From contig JAUSBK010000013.1 in NCBI GenBank assembly GCA_030652115.1, forward strand, positions 62,001-126,000: a stretch of 64,000 nucleotides of DNA, written 5' to 3'. A program made the translations under genes and the position numbers. The DNA comes from Coriobacteriia bacterium (GTDB lineage Bacteria > Actinomycetota > Coriobacteriia > Anaerosomatales > Anaerosomataceae). The notes beneath the pieces were generated by a model. It saw nothing but the letters and a program-made list of their open reading frames with translations, was not told where the DNA came from and did not search any database. Of the stretch, positions 52,487 to 60,171 are shown piece after piece (position 1 is the stretch's first letter; each line of letters opens with the position of its first letter).

Positions 52487-53833
52487 ATGCCCGAACCCCG
52501 CCAGGTAGACGCACTCGTTGCTGAGATCGGCTCGACCACCACGGTGGTCTCGGCGTTCGAAGGCCTGTCCGAGGGTTCCGTTCGCCCACTGCGCCTCGTC
52601 GGGCAGGGCTTCGCGCCCACGAGCGTGGCCGCAGGCGACGTGGGCGTGGGCGTAGAGGCCGCGCGTGTCTCGCTCGAGAAGACGACCGGTCCGCTCGAGC
52701 CTGATGTCACGCTTGCCACCTCCTCGGCGGCGGGCGGTCTGCGCATGACGGTTCACGGCCTCACGCAGAAGATGACCGCGATGGCTGCGCGCGAAGCGGC
52801 GCTCGGCGCCGGTGGCGTTGTCGAGTTCCAGACGGCCGGCAGGCTCCGCGACCACGACCTTGAGGCGATCGACCGCGCGCGGCCGGGTCTCATCCTGCTT
52901 GCCGGCGGCGTGGAGGGCGGAGACAGCGACGTGGTGGTCTACAACGCCCGGCGCCTGAAGGACCTTAAGTCGCGTCCGATCGTGATCTACGCCGGCAACT
53001 CGGCGGCCGCCGATGAAGCCCGCGCCACGCTCGAGGCGGCTCACTTCCGCGTCCGCGTCACGAGCAACGTGTATCCGGGCGTGGATGAGCTCGACATCGT
53101 CCCGGCCCGTCACTCCATCCACGACGCGTTCGAGGAGCACATCACCCATGCGCCGGGCATGGAGCGGATCGGTGAGTTCGTCAGCGGCCCGATCCTGCCC
53201 ACGCCGGGGGCGGTGCTCGTGTCCGCCGAGTTGCTCGCCGAGATGCTGGGCGACCTCGTCGTGATCGACGTGGGGGGCGCCACCACCGACGTGCACTCGA
53301 TCACCGACGGCTCGCCTGAGATCGCGGCGATCGCCACCGACCCGCAGCCGCACGCCAAGCGCACCGTCGAAGGCGACCTCGGCACGTACGTGAGCGCGCG
53401 GCACGTGCTCGAGCTGATGACGCCAGCGGGCCAGATGCACCTGCTTCCTCCCGCGATCCCCGGCACGCCCGAGGAGATCGAAGTTGCTTCGGCGCTCGCG
53501 CGGACTGCCGCGCGTGTCGCGGTCGAGCGTCACGCGGGACGCCTGGCGCACCTGTATACGCCGAAGGGTCGGCAGACCGTAGCGCGCGGTCGCGATCTCA
53601 CCGCCTGCCGGTTCGTCATCGGCACGGGTGGGGCGCTCACGCGGTTGCCCGACGGCGAGGAGCTGCTCGAGGCGGCGCGCGCGGGCGCGTCGGACACCGA
53701 TCGCCTGCTTCCGCCCTCCGATGCGCGGATCCTCCTCGACCGCCACTACGTCTTCGCGGCGTGCGGTGCGCTCGCGGCGCGCTTCCCGGCCGAGGCGGTC
53801 GTCTCGCTCATGCGCGCGAGCATCGGTATCTAG
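52487..53833 (+). CDS. GlmL/MutL-like protein of the aminomutase cluster (ASKHA ATPase fold)
   Basis: A 448-residue protein of the GlmL family (also called MutL in glutamate mutase clusters, unrelated to mismatch repair). It has the ASKHA-type segments: VAEIGSTTTVVSAF at the N-terminus, ILLAGGVEGG in the middle and LVVIDVGGATTDVHSI with the second phosphate loop, then FVIGTGGALTRLP. Such proteins lie beside B12-dependent mutases and are thought to reactivate or load them. It follows the TPR gene by 12 bases. Its job with OraSE is inferred from position. Confidence 0.85.
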   Translation: MPEPRQVDALVAEIGSTTTVVSAFEGLSEGSVRPLRLVGQGFAPTSVAAGDVGVGVEAARVSLEKTTGPLEPDVTLATSSAAGGLRMTVHGLTQKMTAMAAREAALGAGGVVEFQTAGRLRDHDLEAIDRARPGLILLAGGVEGGDSDVVVYNARRLKDLKSRPIVIYAGNSAAADEARATLEAAHFRVRVTSNVYPGVDELDIVPARHSIHDAFEEHITHAPGMERIGEFVSGPILPTPGAVLVSAELLAEMLGDLVVIDVGGATTDVHSITDGSPEIAAIATDPQPHAKRTVEGDLGTYVSARHVLELMTPAGQMHLLPPAIPGTPEEIEVASALARTAARVAVERHAGRLAHLYTPKGRQTVARGRDLTACRFVIGTGGALTRLPDGEELLEAARAGASDTDRLLPPSDARILLDRHYVFAACGALAARFPAEAVVSLMRASIGI

Positions 53834-53859
53834 CGGCTTTCAGCAGGGTTCCCGCGAAC

Positions 53860-53890
53860 GGGAACGGGCCGCCCGAAGGCGACCCGTCCC
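53860..53890. terminator. Terminator hairpin between the GlmL-like and AOR genes
   Basis: GGGAACGGGCCGCC (53860-53873) pairs with GGCGACCCGTCCC (53878-53890) around CGAA, with one bulge and one G-U pair. It lies between convergent genes. Confidence 0.65.
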
Positions 53891-53912
53891 GATCGGTGCT
53901 GCGTGACCCGCG

Positions 53913-55769
53913 CTACACGACTCCCGCCAGGTGCAGCCGCTCGAGCGTCTCGGTTGTGGGGAGCCCCGACTTCAGGTCCCAACCCATCGCTGTGTAGAAG
54001 CTGTCGAGCGCCTTGTCGAGGTCCACGACCTGCCCGGCGCCACGTCCGTCTGCGGCCGGTTCGCTCAGGAGCCGCTTTGGCAGCGTGTCGTCCGAGCGAT
54101 CGAAGCCGAACTTGGCGTTGATCAGGCGCTCGAGGTCGATGACCCGCTCGGCGGAACGGAGCAGGTCCTCCTTCGTCCACACCTCACCTGTGGCCGCGGT
54201 GAGCAGCTTGGCCCAGGTGGACGGCTGCACGGCGAGCGTGATGACCGTGAACAGGCACACGCCCAGCTGATTGGTGGCCATCGAGAGCTCCATGAAGGGC
54301 TTCACCCAGGCCTTGTTGCCGTCATCGAGGAAGTCGACGTCTTCGGTGATACCGAGTTCCTCATTGCGGTAGGCAAACGCGTCCACGACCGATGCATACG
54401 GACGCAGATGGTCAGCGCCGCGTGGCGACACCGCGTGGCTGACCGCCTCGCCCTTGCTCCCGGCAACGCCGCAGCTTGCGAGTTCGAGGCCCTTGACCTC
54501 CATCACGTACTTGCCGGCATCGCCGCCGATCTTCTCAGCAGCGCGCCTCGAGCCCTCGGCAAGCGTAGCGCCGAAGCCCTCGCGAAACGCCATCTGGCGG
54601 AGCACCTCGGGGAAGATCGTCCCGTTGCCCCACGTGTATTCGAGACCGCCGGTATCGCTGGCCGTGATAATGCCCCGGTCCCACCACTCCATCGCGATCG
54701 CGATCACCTGTCCGGCCGAGATGGTGTCCATGCCGAGGTCGTTGCACACGTAGCTCGCCTTGGCGATGGCGTTCACGTCGTCGACGAGGCACTTCGAGCC
54801 GAAGGCGCCGAGCGTCTCGTACTCGGGTCCGCCACCGCTTTCGCCGGCCCATTCGCCTGAAGTGATGGTCGTCTTGCGGCCGCACGCCACCGGGCAGCCC
54901 GAGCACGCGTACGGCTTCACGTCGAGGGTCGTGTGGTACGCTGCGTGGCCGATCTTGTCGATCGACTCCGGCCACTCCTGGCGCTGCCAGTTCTTCGTAG
55001 GCAGCAGTCCGAGCGCGCTGATCGAGTCGTAGAAGCTCGGCGTGCCGTAAGGCTTGAGTTCGTCTTTCACGAACTCCTCGGACAGCAGCTCCTCGCGCGC
55101 CGCCTTGGCGATCTCCTTGAGTCCCTCGAGGTCGGCCAACGGGAGGTCCTTGGTCCCACGGACGGCCATCGCCTTCAGGTTCTTCGAGCCCATGGCTGCG
55201 CCGCCGCCACCGCGGCCAGCTGCGCGCTCCTTGTCGGTGACTACGCAGCTGAACGCCACGCCGTTCTCGCCGGCGGGGCCGATCGAGGCGAGCTGCCAGC
55301 CCTTGCCGTCGAGCGTGGCTTTGAGCGTGTCCTCGGTCTCGCGAACTCCCTTGCCCCACAACTCCGGGGCATCCACGATCCGCACGTCATCGTCATCGAT
55401 CACCACGTAGACCGGGCTGCTCGCCTTGCCTACGAACGCCACAAGGTCATAGCCGGCCTTCTTGATGGGCGGGGAGAGCTGGCCGCCCACGTTGGCCAGG
55501 CCGAGGCCGCCGCTGGTGTACGAGTGGAAGACGAGCACCGTGCGCCCCGAAGACGGCGCCTGCGTGCCGGTCAGGGGGCCGACCGCGAAGATCACGGGCT
55601 GCGACGGCGCGAGCGGGTCGGCGCCGTAGTCGGCAAGATCGTTGAACAGGCGCACGCCAGTGCCCTCACCACCGACGTAGTCGCGGAACCACTCGTCCGG
55701 GATCGGCCGACGCTCGACCTCCCGCTTTGTGAGATCGACGATGAGTGCTACACCCCAGTTACCCTTCAT
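53913..55769 (-). CDS. aor: Aldehyde:ferredoxin oxidoreductase (tungsten or molybdenum pterin enzyme)
   Basis: A 618-residue AOR of normal length. The N-terminal domain has VDLTKREVERRP and YVGGEGTGVRLF. The [4Fe-4S] ligands are Cys289, Cys292 and Cys296 in CSGCPVACG, with the fourth Cys in LGVCLFTV near the C-terminus. The bis-pterin binding region contains GRGGGGAAMGSKNLKA. These enzymes oxidise aldehydes to acids and reduce ferredoxin, and usually use tungsten. In an amino-acid fermenter it would handle aldehydes from 2-oxo acids. GGAGGAG precedes the ATG at 55769. The tandem RNA elements lie upstream but on the other strand. Confidence 0.93.
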   Translation of the reverse strand: MKGNWGVALIVDLTKREVERRPIPDEWFRDYVGGEGTGVRLFNDLADYGADPLAPSQPVIFAVGPLTGTQAPSSGRTVLVFHSYTSGGLGLANVGGQLSPPIKKAGYDLVAFVGKASSPVYVVIDDDDVRIVDAPELWGKGVRETEDTLKATLDGKGWQLASIGPAGENGVAFSCVVTDKERAAGRGGGGAAMGSKNLKAMAVRGTKDLPLADLEGLKEIAKAAREELLSEEFVKDELKPYGTPSFYDSISALGLLPTKNWQRQEWPESIDKIGHAAYHTTLDVKPYACSGCPVACGRKTTITSGEWAGESGGGPEYETLGAFGSKCLVDDVNAIAKASYVCNDLGMDTISAGQVIAIAMEWWDRGIITASDTGGLEYTWGNGTIFPEVLRQMAFREGFGATLAEGSRRAAEKIGGDAGKYVMEVKGLELASCGVAGSKGEAVSHAVSPRGADHLRPYASVVDAFAYRNEELGITEDVDFLDDGNKAWVKPFMELSMATNQLGVCLFTVITLAVQPSTWAKLLTAATGEVWTKEDLLRSAERVIDLERLINAKFGFDRSDDTLPKRLLSEPAADGRGAGQVVDLDKALDSFYTAMGWDLKSGLPTTETLERLHLAGVV

Positions 55770-56039
55770 CGCTCCTCCGATCCTCAGACCAGCCGACAGT
55801 CCGCACACCGCCCCGGATGGGGTGGTGGTGTGACCGCAGTCCGCGGCGACGGAGGCCCGTGCGGAGGCGCACGAGAACCGGGGTCGTGAACGCCGACCGG
55901 CCGGGGTCAGACGCCGCTATGCAGTCCATACCCATGTTCATGCATGCTTGTGCCGATGTTCACGAGCGAATGTGATGCGCTCGCGATGACGCCGCGCATC
56001 GTGTTGACCGTCCTTGAGAGCAGGAGTAGCGTGATAGCT
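55770..56039. other. Noncoding region between AOR and the first RNA element
   Basis: About 270 bases without a convincing gene. It must hold the AOR promoter (minus) and the promoter of the RNA elements (plus), but I see no clear pair of hexamers. The words GTTCATGCATGC and CGATGTTCACGAG near 55935-55965 are partly repeated and may be regulatory. Confidence 0.35.
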
Positions 56040-56138
56040 GTCTCCGAGCGTTGCGACCTACGGGAGCAAGAGCTCCACGGTCGCAGGGCCGATAGGGTCA
56101 GCAGGGAAACCGGCTGGCCTCCCGCTTGGAAAGGAGAT
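56040..56138 (+). promoter_or_regulatory. Riboswitch-like structured RNA, copy 1 (Moco/tungsten-cofactor type?)
   Basis: P1 pairs GTCTCC (56040-56045) with GGAGAT (56133-56138). Inside lie GCGACC...GGTCGC with a nested GGAGC-AAGA-GCTCC hairpin, then GCCGATAGG, then GGTCAGC...GCTGGCC capped by GG-GAAA-CC (a GNRA loop), then CCTCCCGCTTGGAAAGG. The same core recurs at 56425-56523 with compensating base changes. The conserved words recall the Moco RNA motif, but I cannot confirm that without a covariance search. Confidence 0.65.
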
Positions 56139-56142
56139 CGCA

Positions 56143-56190
56143 GGAGCGCCCCCGGCGCTCCGGATTCGCCTTTCCCGCGCGGGGAAGGCG
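56143..56190 (+). terminator. Expression platform of RNA copy 1
   Basis: GGAGCGC (56143-56149) pairs with GCGCTCC (56155-56161). Then CGCCTTTCCC (56167-56176) pairs with GGGGAAGGCG (56181-56190), followed by TTCTGCTT. The second hairpin looks like a terminator. Confidence 0.6.
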
Positions 56191-56424
56191 TTCTGCTTCC
56201 CTGAACGGGATTGTCGGCATCGCCCGGGAGACGTGGTGGTGCTGGTTGCGCCTGCAACCGCGCCGCCCCGCTCCCTGCGGCGGCAGGACGGCCGGGTCCG
56301 CCGTCGCGTCATGAGGGGGCCTCGCTCACGCGGGGCCCCCTTCTCCTGCCCGGAGCACGTCGGCTCACGCGGCGAAGTCCGCCCGCGGCATTGACCGAGT
56401 CGGCCGCCGGTAGTAGGGTCAAAC
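56191..56424. other. Spacer between the two RNA copies, with further hairpins
   Basis: GGTTGC-GCCT-GCAACC (56244-56259) and GGGGGCC...GGCCCCC (56315-56340, followed by TTCTCC) are hairpins; the second may be another terminator. No gene is seen. The presence of a terminator here suggests copy 2 may have its own promoter; TTGACC at 56391-56396 is a -35 candidate. Confidence 0.4.
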
Positions 56425-56523
56425 GGTCTCCGAGCGCTGCGACCTACAGGAACCAACCCAGGGTCGTAGAGCCGATAGGGTCAGACGTGGAAACGCTCTG
56501 GCCTCCCGTTTGGAAAGGGGACC
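56425..56523 (+). promoter_or_regulatory. Riboswitch-like structured RNA, copy 2
   Basis: P1 pairs GGTCTCC (56425-56431) with GGGGACC (56517-56523). GCGACC pairs with GGTCGT, GGTCAGA with TCTGGCC, and the cap is CGT-GGAA-ACG. Compared with copy 1, paired positions change together (C-G to A-U in the GGTCAG stem) while CCGATAGGGTCAG and TTGGAAAGG stay fixed. This is what selection on RNA structure produces. Confidence 0.65.
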
Positions 56524-56550
56524 CACAGGGGCGCGTTGTGCCCCGGTCTG

Positions 56551-56581
56551 CCTTTCCCGACGCGGGAAGGGCTTTCCTTTT
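56551..56581 (+). terminator. Intrinsic terminator of RNA copy 2
   Basis: CCTTTCCCG (56551-56559) pairs with CGGGAAGG (56563-56570, one bulged T), followed by GCTTTCCTTTT. It sits about 90 bases before the GEGP gene, where it could control that gene. Confidence 0.65.
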
Positions 56582-56673
56582 CCCGCTCGGGCGCGTTGGC
56601 GCGCACCCGGAGACCCTCCGCGGAGGAGGTGGCTTGCGATCGGCTGCTGCCGGTCTGGGGAAGGGGGCGCACT

Positions 56674-58140
56674 ATGCGCAAACGTTGGGCTGTGTTCGGC
56701 GTGCTGGCGATCGTGATGTCGGTGGGGGCGATCGCGGTGCTCGCGCCGGGTGCCGAGGCGGCGTATCACCATGCGGGCGAGATGGACTCGGACTACTTCC
56801 TGGTGGCACATCCCGAAGCGGCAGGTACGAAGCTCGACTCCTGCACGCTGTGCCACTGCGGCGGGAAGGTCGGCAAGGCGGCACTCGGCACGTGCGAGTG
56901 GTGTCACTACACGTATGGGTACGATGCGCACGGCGACATCCTCAAGACGCTCAACCCGTACGGCAAGGCCTACCACGATGCCGGCAGCGACACCAACGCG
57001 GTCGTGGCTATCGAGGCGCTTGACTCGGACGGTGACGGCTACAGCAACATCGACGAGATCGCGGCGATCCGCTATCCGGGTGATGCGGACGACGACCCGA
57101 CCAAAGTCGAGGCGCCGTACAAGGTCTACACGCTCGCCGAGGTCGAAGCGATGCCGTCGCAGACGCAGTTCCAGCTCATGAACACGCACAAGTCGGGCGA
57201 CTACTACGCTGAGTACACAGGCGTGCCCATGGAGTACGTCCTCGGCGACGCCGGTATGCTGCCGTCGGCGATCGGAATCCAGGTACTCGCCGCCGACGGC
57301 TTCGGCGTGACGCATCCGCTCGATCCCACGACGGGCTTTTACCACGTCCGGGGCATCTACCCACAGTCGACGTTCTACTGGGATGCCGAGGCGGACAAAG
57401 CGTCGAACCCGGCGTACGGCTGGTGCGATTACAGTGCGGCTTCGGTCGCCGGGCGCGTCAACGGCGACCCGATCCCGGTCGAGGGCGGGGCGCGGCTGCT
57501 GCTTGCGTACAAGTACGAGGGCGAGTACCTTGCGCCGGGCGCTCTCAATGCGAGCGGCAAGCTCGACGGTGAGGGTCCGTTCCGCGTGGTACCGCCGCAG
57601 CGCGTCCCCGGTCCTCCGGACCAGTCGTCGACGTCGCTCATCCAGGACGTGATCTGGCCGTTCGACCAGCTCGAGCTCACGACCGACCACAACGCGGGCT
57701 TCTCGTCGAAGTGCGTCACGGTCGTGAAAGTAGAGCCGCTACCTGCGGGCACGACCGATATCGACACACTCGAAGCCGGCTGGGAGTACGTCCGCGATGG
57801 CAAGGTCGTCGTGTATGGCGCCATCGACCCGATCCCGACGGTGCTTGCCAAGACCGCCGACCTGCAGGACTTCGTGTACACGCTCGAGCGCGGGGACCTG
57901 CGCGGGAAGAACATGGACGTCGCGTATGCGAAGAAGCTGGACGTCCTTCTCAGGCAGATCGACAGCGGCGCGATCACCGGCGCCGAGGAAAAGATCGTGA
58001 ACGACCTGCTGCCGAAGGTCGATGGCGTGGTCGAGACCGGTGAGCCGGACGGGGACGACTGGGTCATGGACCCCATCGCCCAGCGCCGCATCTACTGGTC
58101 GCTTCAGGAGCTGCTCGTTTTGCTCGCGATCGACGCCTAG
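56674..58140 (+). CDS. GEGP-motif dihaem cytochrome
   Basis: A 488-residue exported protein with signal peptide ending near GAEAA. Two haem sites lie close together: CTLCH (57-61) and CEWCH (74-78). A calcium-loop-like stretch DSDGDGYSN follows. The large remaining domain contains GMLPSAIGIQVLAADGFG and the motif GEGPFRVVPPQ, known from GEGP-type dihaem proteins. It resembles the molybdopterin-binding fold of sulfite oxidase, though no Cys ligand for molybdenum is evident. GAAGGGGG precedes the ATG at 56674. Its leader carries the tandem RNA elements. Role: probably electron transfer outside the membrane. Confidence 0.82.
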   Translation: MRKRWAVFGVLAIVMSVGAIAVLAPGAEAAYHHAGEMDSDYFLVAHPEAAGTKLDSCTLCHCGGKVGKAALGTCEWCHYTYGYDAHGDILKTLNPYGKAYHDAGSDTNAVVAIEALDSDGDGYSNIDEIAAIRYPGDADDDPTKVEAPYKVYTLAEVEAMPSQTQFQLMNTHKSGDYYAEYTGVPMEYVLGDAGMLPSAIGIQVLAADGFGVTHPLDPTTGFYHVRGIYPQSTFYWDAEADKASNPAYGWCDYSAASVAGRVNGDPIPVEGGARLLLAYKYEGEYLAPGALNASGKLDGEGPFRVVPPQRVPGPPDQSSTSLIQDVIWPFDQLELTTDHNAGFSSKCVTVVKVEPLPAGTTDIDTLEAGWEYVRDGKVVVYGAIDPIPTVLAKTADLQDFVYTLERGDLRGKNMDVAYAKKLDVLLRQIDSGAITGAEEKIVNDLLPKVDGVVETGEPDGDDWVMDPIAQRRIYWSLQELLVLLAIDA

Positions 58141-58159
58141 TCGATCCGAGCGCCCACCG

Positions 58160-58195
58160 GGCGGGGGCTTCGCGCCGAAGCGCGGAGTCCCCGCC
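58160..58195 (+). terminator. Terminator after the GEGP dihaem gene
   Basis: A 15-base stem, 58160-58174 with 58181-58195 (two G-U pairs), closed by CCGAAG. It has no T run, but it is the strongest hairpin in this gap. Confidence 0.7.
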
Positions 58196-58291
58196 TCGCA
58201 TTATCCTTCACCAGGTCGCTTGTCGCGGCTGCCCGCAGTCCCTTGGCGTACGATAGTGGCGCACGCGCAGCCCGCTCGCCGAGGAGCCGCC

Positions 58292-59359
58292 ATGACCGCG
58301 AAGGCCACCGTCACCGTCGACCTCGCCAAGGTCACCGAGAACACGCGCCGCGTGGTCGATGCGCTCGGCGGACGCGGTGTCTACGGCGTCACGAAGGTGA
58401 CGTGCGGTTCTCCCGAAGTCGCGCGCGCGATGCTCGCCGGCGGCGCTGCAGGCATCGCCGACTCCCGGCTCGAGAACGTCGCGCGCATGCGTGAGGCGGG
58501 CGTGATCGCCGAGTTCTGGTCGCTCCGCGCTCCGGGCCTTGCGCGTGCCGAGGAAGCCGTGCGCCTCATCGATGTCTCGCTCGAGAGCGAGATCGAGACG
58601 GTGCGGGCGCTCGATGCTGCGGCGCGCGCGCTCGGCAAGCGGCACCGCATCGTGGCGATGGTGGACCTCGGTGATCTGCGCGAGGGCATGATGCCCGCCG
58701 ATCTGCCCGCGTTCCTCGATGTAGCCGAGGGCCTGCCGAACATCGAGGTTCACGGCATCGGCACGAGCCTCACCTGCTACGGCGCGATCGTGCCGGATGC
58801 GGAGAACCTCGGCGAACTGGTGACGCTTACACGGACTGCAGAAGCCCAGCTTGGTCGGCGCCTTCACGTGAGCGGCGGCATGTCGAGCTCGCTCGATGCG
58901 CTCGTGGACGGCATTCTGCCCGAGCGCATAGACAGTCTGCGTATCGGCGAGTCGATCCTGCTCGGCGTCTCGACGGTCACGCGCGAGCCGATTCTCGGTC
59001 TCCACACTGACGCGATCATCCTGAGCGCGCCGGTGATCGAATGTCTGCGGAAGCCGTCGGTGCCGCGCGGCACGAGCGCACAAGACGCGTTCGGGCAGCG
59101 GCCGGTCTTCCTCGACCAGGGCGAGCGCCTGCGCGCGATCCTCGCGATGGGGCGGCAGGACGTGGTGCCCGAGGGCATCGTGCCGGTCGATCGGCGCGTA
59201 CGCGTGCTCGGCGCATCGAGTGACCACCTCGTGCTCGACGTGGAGGATCTGCCCGCGCCACTGCGTCTGGGTGACGCGATCGCCTTCGTGCCCAACTATG
59301 CCGCCACGCTTGCGGCGTTCACGTCGCCGTATGTAGAGAAGTGTTTCCTCGGCGGGTAG
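58292..59359 (+). CDS. orr: Ornithine racemase (alanine racemase-like PLP enzyme)
   Basis: A 355-residue fold-type III PLP enzyme. Lys35 in VYGVTKVTCGS is the Schiff-base lysine, and HGIGTSLTCYG and HVSGGMSSSLDALVDG are typical of the Orr branch. It makes D-ornithine from L-ornithine for OraSE. A specific Orr rather than alanine racemase is favoured by the presence of oraS, oraE, ord and ortAB in the same window. GAGGAG precedes the ATG at 58292. The gene stands alone between hairpins, about 5 kb from the aminomutase genes. Confidence 0.88.
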   Translation: MTAKATVTVDLAKVTENTRRVVDALGGRGVYGVTKVTCGSPEVARAMLAGGAAGIADSRLENVARMREAGVIAEFWSLRAPGLARAEEAVRLIDVSLESEIETVRALDAAARALGKRHRIVAMVDLGDLREGMMPADLPAFLDVAEGLPNIEVHGIGTSLTCYGAIVPDAENLGELVTLTRTAEAQLGRRLHVSGGMSSSLDALVDGILPERIDSLRIGESILLGVSTVTREPILGLHTDAIILSAPVIECLRKPSVPRGTSAQDAFGQRPVFLDQGERLRAILAMGRQDVVPEGIVPVDRRVRVLGASSDHLVLDVEDLPAPLRLGDAIAFVPNYAATLAAFTSPYVEKCFLGG

Positions 59360-59398
59360 GAACCAGGCAACACAGTCGGCGCAAAGGGGGCGATCGCC

Positions 59399-60160
59399 GT
59401 GGGGGTGAAGCGGATCGCGGCAGCGTTCACGATCCTGTGCGCGGTGACCGCGCTTGTCGCACTTGGCGGATGCATGTGTTCACCCAGTAGCGAGGCCAAG
59501 ATCGAGGTCACTGCGTCCGCTCTGGAGGTGGAGGCCGGGGGCACCATCACCCTCACGGCGGAAGCCTACACACTCGGTCCAGGCCTCAACGAGGGGCGCA
59601 CCAAGTCCGATCGGCAGCCGATCGAAGTGGCATGGAGAGTCACCCCATCGGCGGGCGCGGGTACCGGCTCCTGCAGTCCCGAGTCGGGCAAGTCGACTAC
59701 CTTCACATCCGAGGATCCCGGGGAGTACAAGATCGTGGGCAAGGCGAAGGACGGCCCCTCGGACTACGTCTACGTGAAGGTCCTCCCCTCCACGTACCTG
59801 CTCAACATCGGCAACGGCCTTGTGGTCACCGGTGGCGGCACGCCGCCGAGCTTCACGATCGATGCGCCGCACATGATCACCGAGATGTACTCGTACAACT
59901 ACGGCGACGGCGAGGGGAGTCCCGGCCCCGGCACCCTCGCGCTCAGGGCCGCGGACGGCACGGTCTACGGTCCATGGGAGTGCACCGCCGACGAAGGCCA
60001 GGGAGGCGTGCCGAACGCGCTGTGGTTCGCGTATCCGGATGCAGAGATCCCGGCCGGAACGTACACGGTGGTGAACTCGAACCCTGAGACGTGGTCGCAG
60101 AACGAGCAGTCCGGTGGGCTCGGCTTCGCCTATGTGAAGGGCACGCCGGTCGGGGAGTAG
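59399..60160 (+). CDS. Hypothetical lipoprotein with Ig-like domain
   Basis: A 253-residue lipoprotein with lipobox LVALGGC, followed by CMC, so the mature N-terminus has an extra Cys. Residues about 35-125 look like a bacterial Ig-like domain (KIEVTASALEVEAGGTITLT... and GEYKIVGKAKDG). The C-terminal half is beta-rich and ends with FAYVKGTPVGE. No family is assigned. GTG 59399 follows AAAGGGGG. It ends 11 bases from the convergent sugar dehydrogenase gene. Confidence 0.72.
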   Translation: MGVKRIAAAFTILCAVTALVALGGCMCSPSSEAKIEVTASALEVEAGGTITLTAEAYTLGPGLNEGRTKSDRQPIEVAWRVTPSAGAGTGSCSPESGKSTTFTSEDPGEYKIVGKAKDGPSDYVYVKVLPSTYLLNIGNGLVVTGGGTPPSFTIDAPHMITEMYSYNYGDGEGSPGPGTLALRAADGTVYGPWECTADEGQGGVPNALWFAYPDAEIPAGTYTVVNSNPETWSQNEQSGGLGFAYVKGTPVGE

Positions 60161-60171
60161 GGATATGCCTG

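Noticed and set aside
56040-56523. GEMM (cyclic dinucleotide) riboswitches before the dihaem gene.
   Set aside because: Cytochrome genes of other bacteria often have them, but the typical GEMM core words (GGGCAAACC, ACGCAAAGCCUCC) are absent.
56040-56581. The RNA elements belonging to the minus strand, controlling AOR.
   Set aside because: The GNRA loops, the terminators with T runs and the order aptamer then terminator all fit the plus strand.
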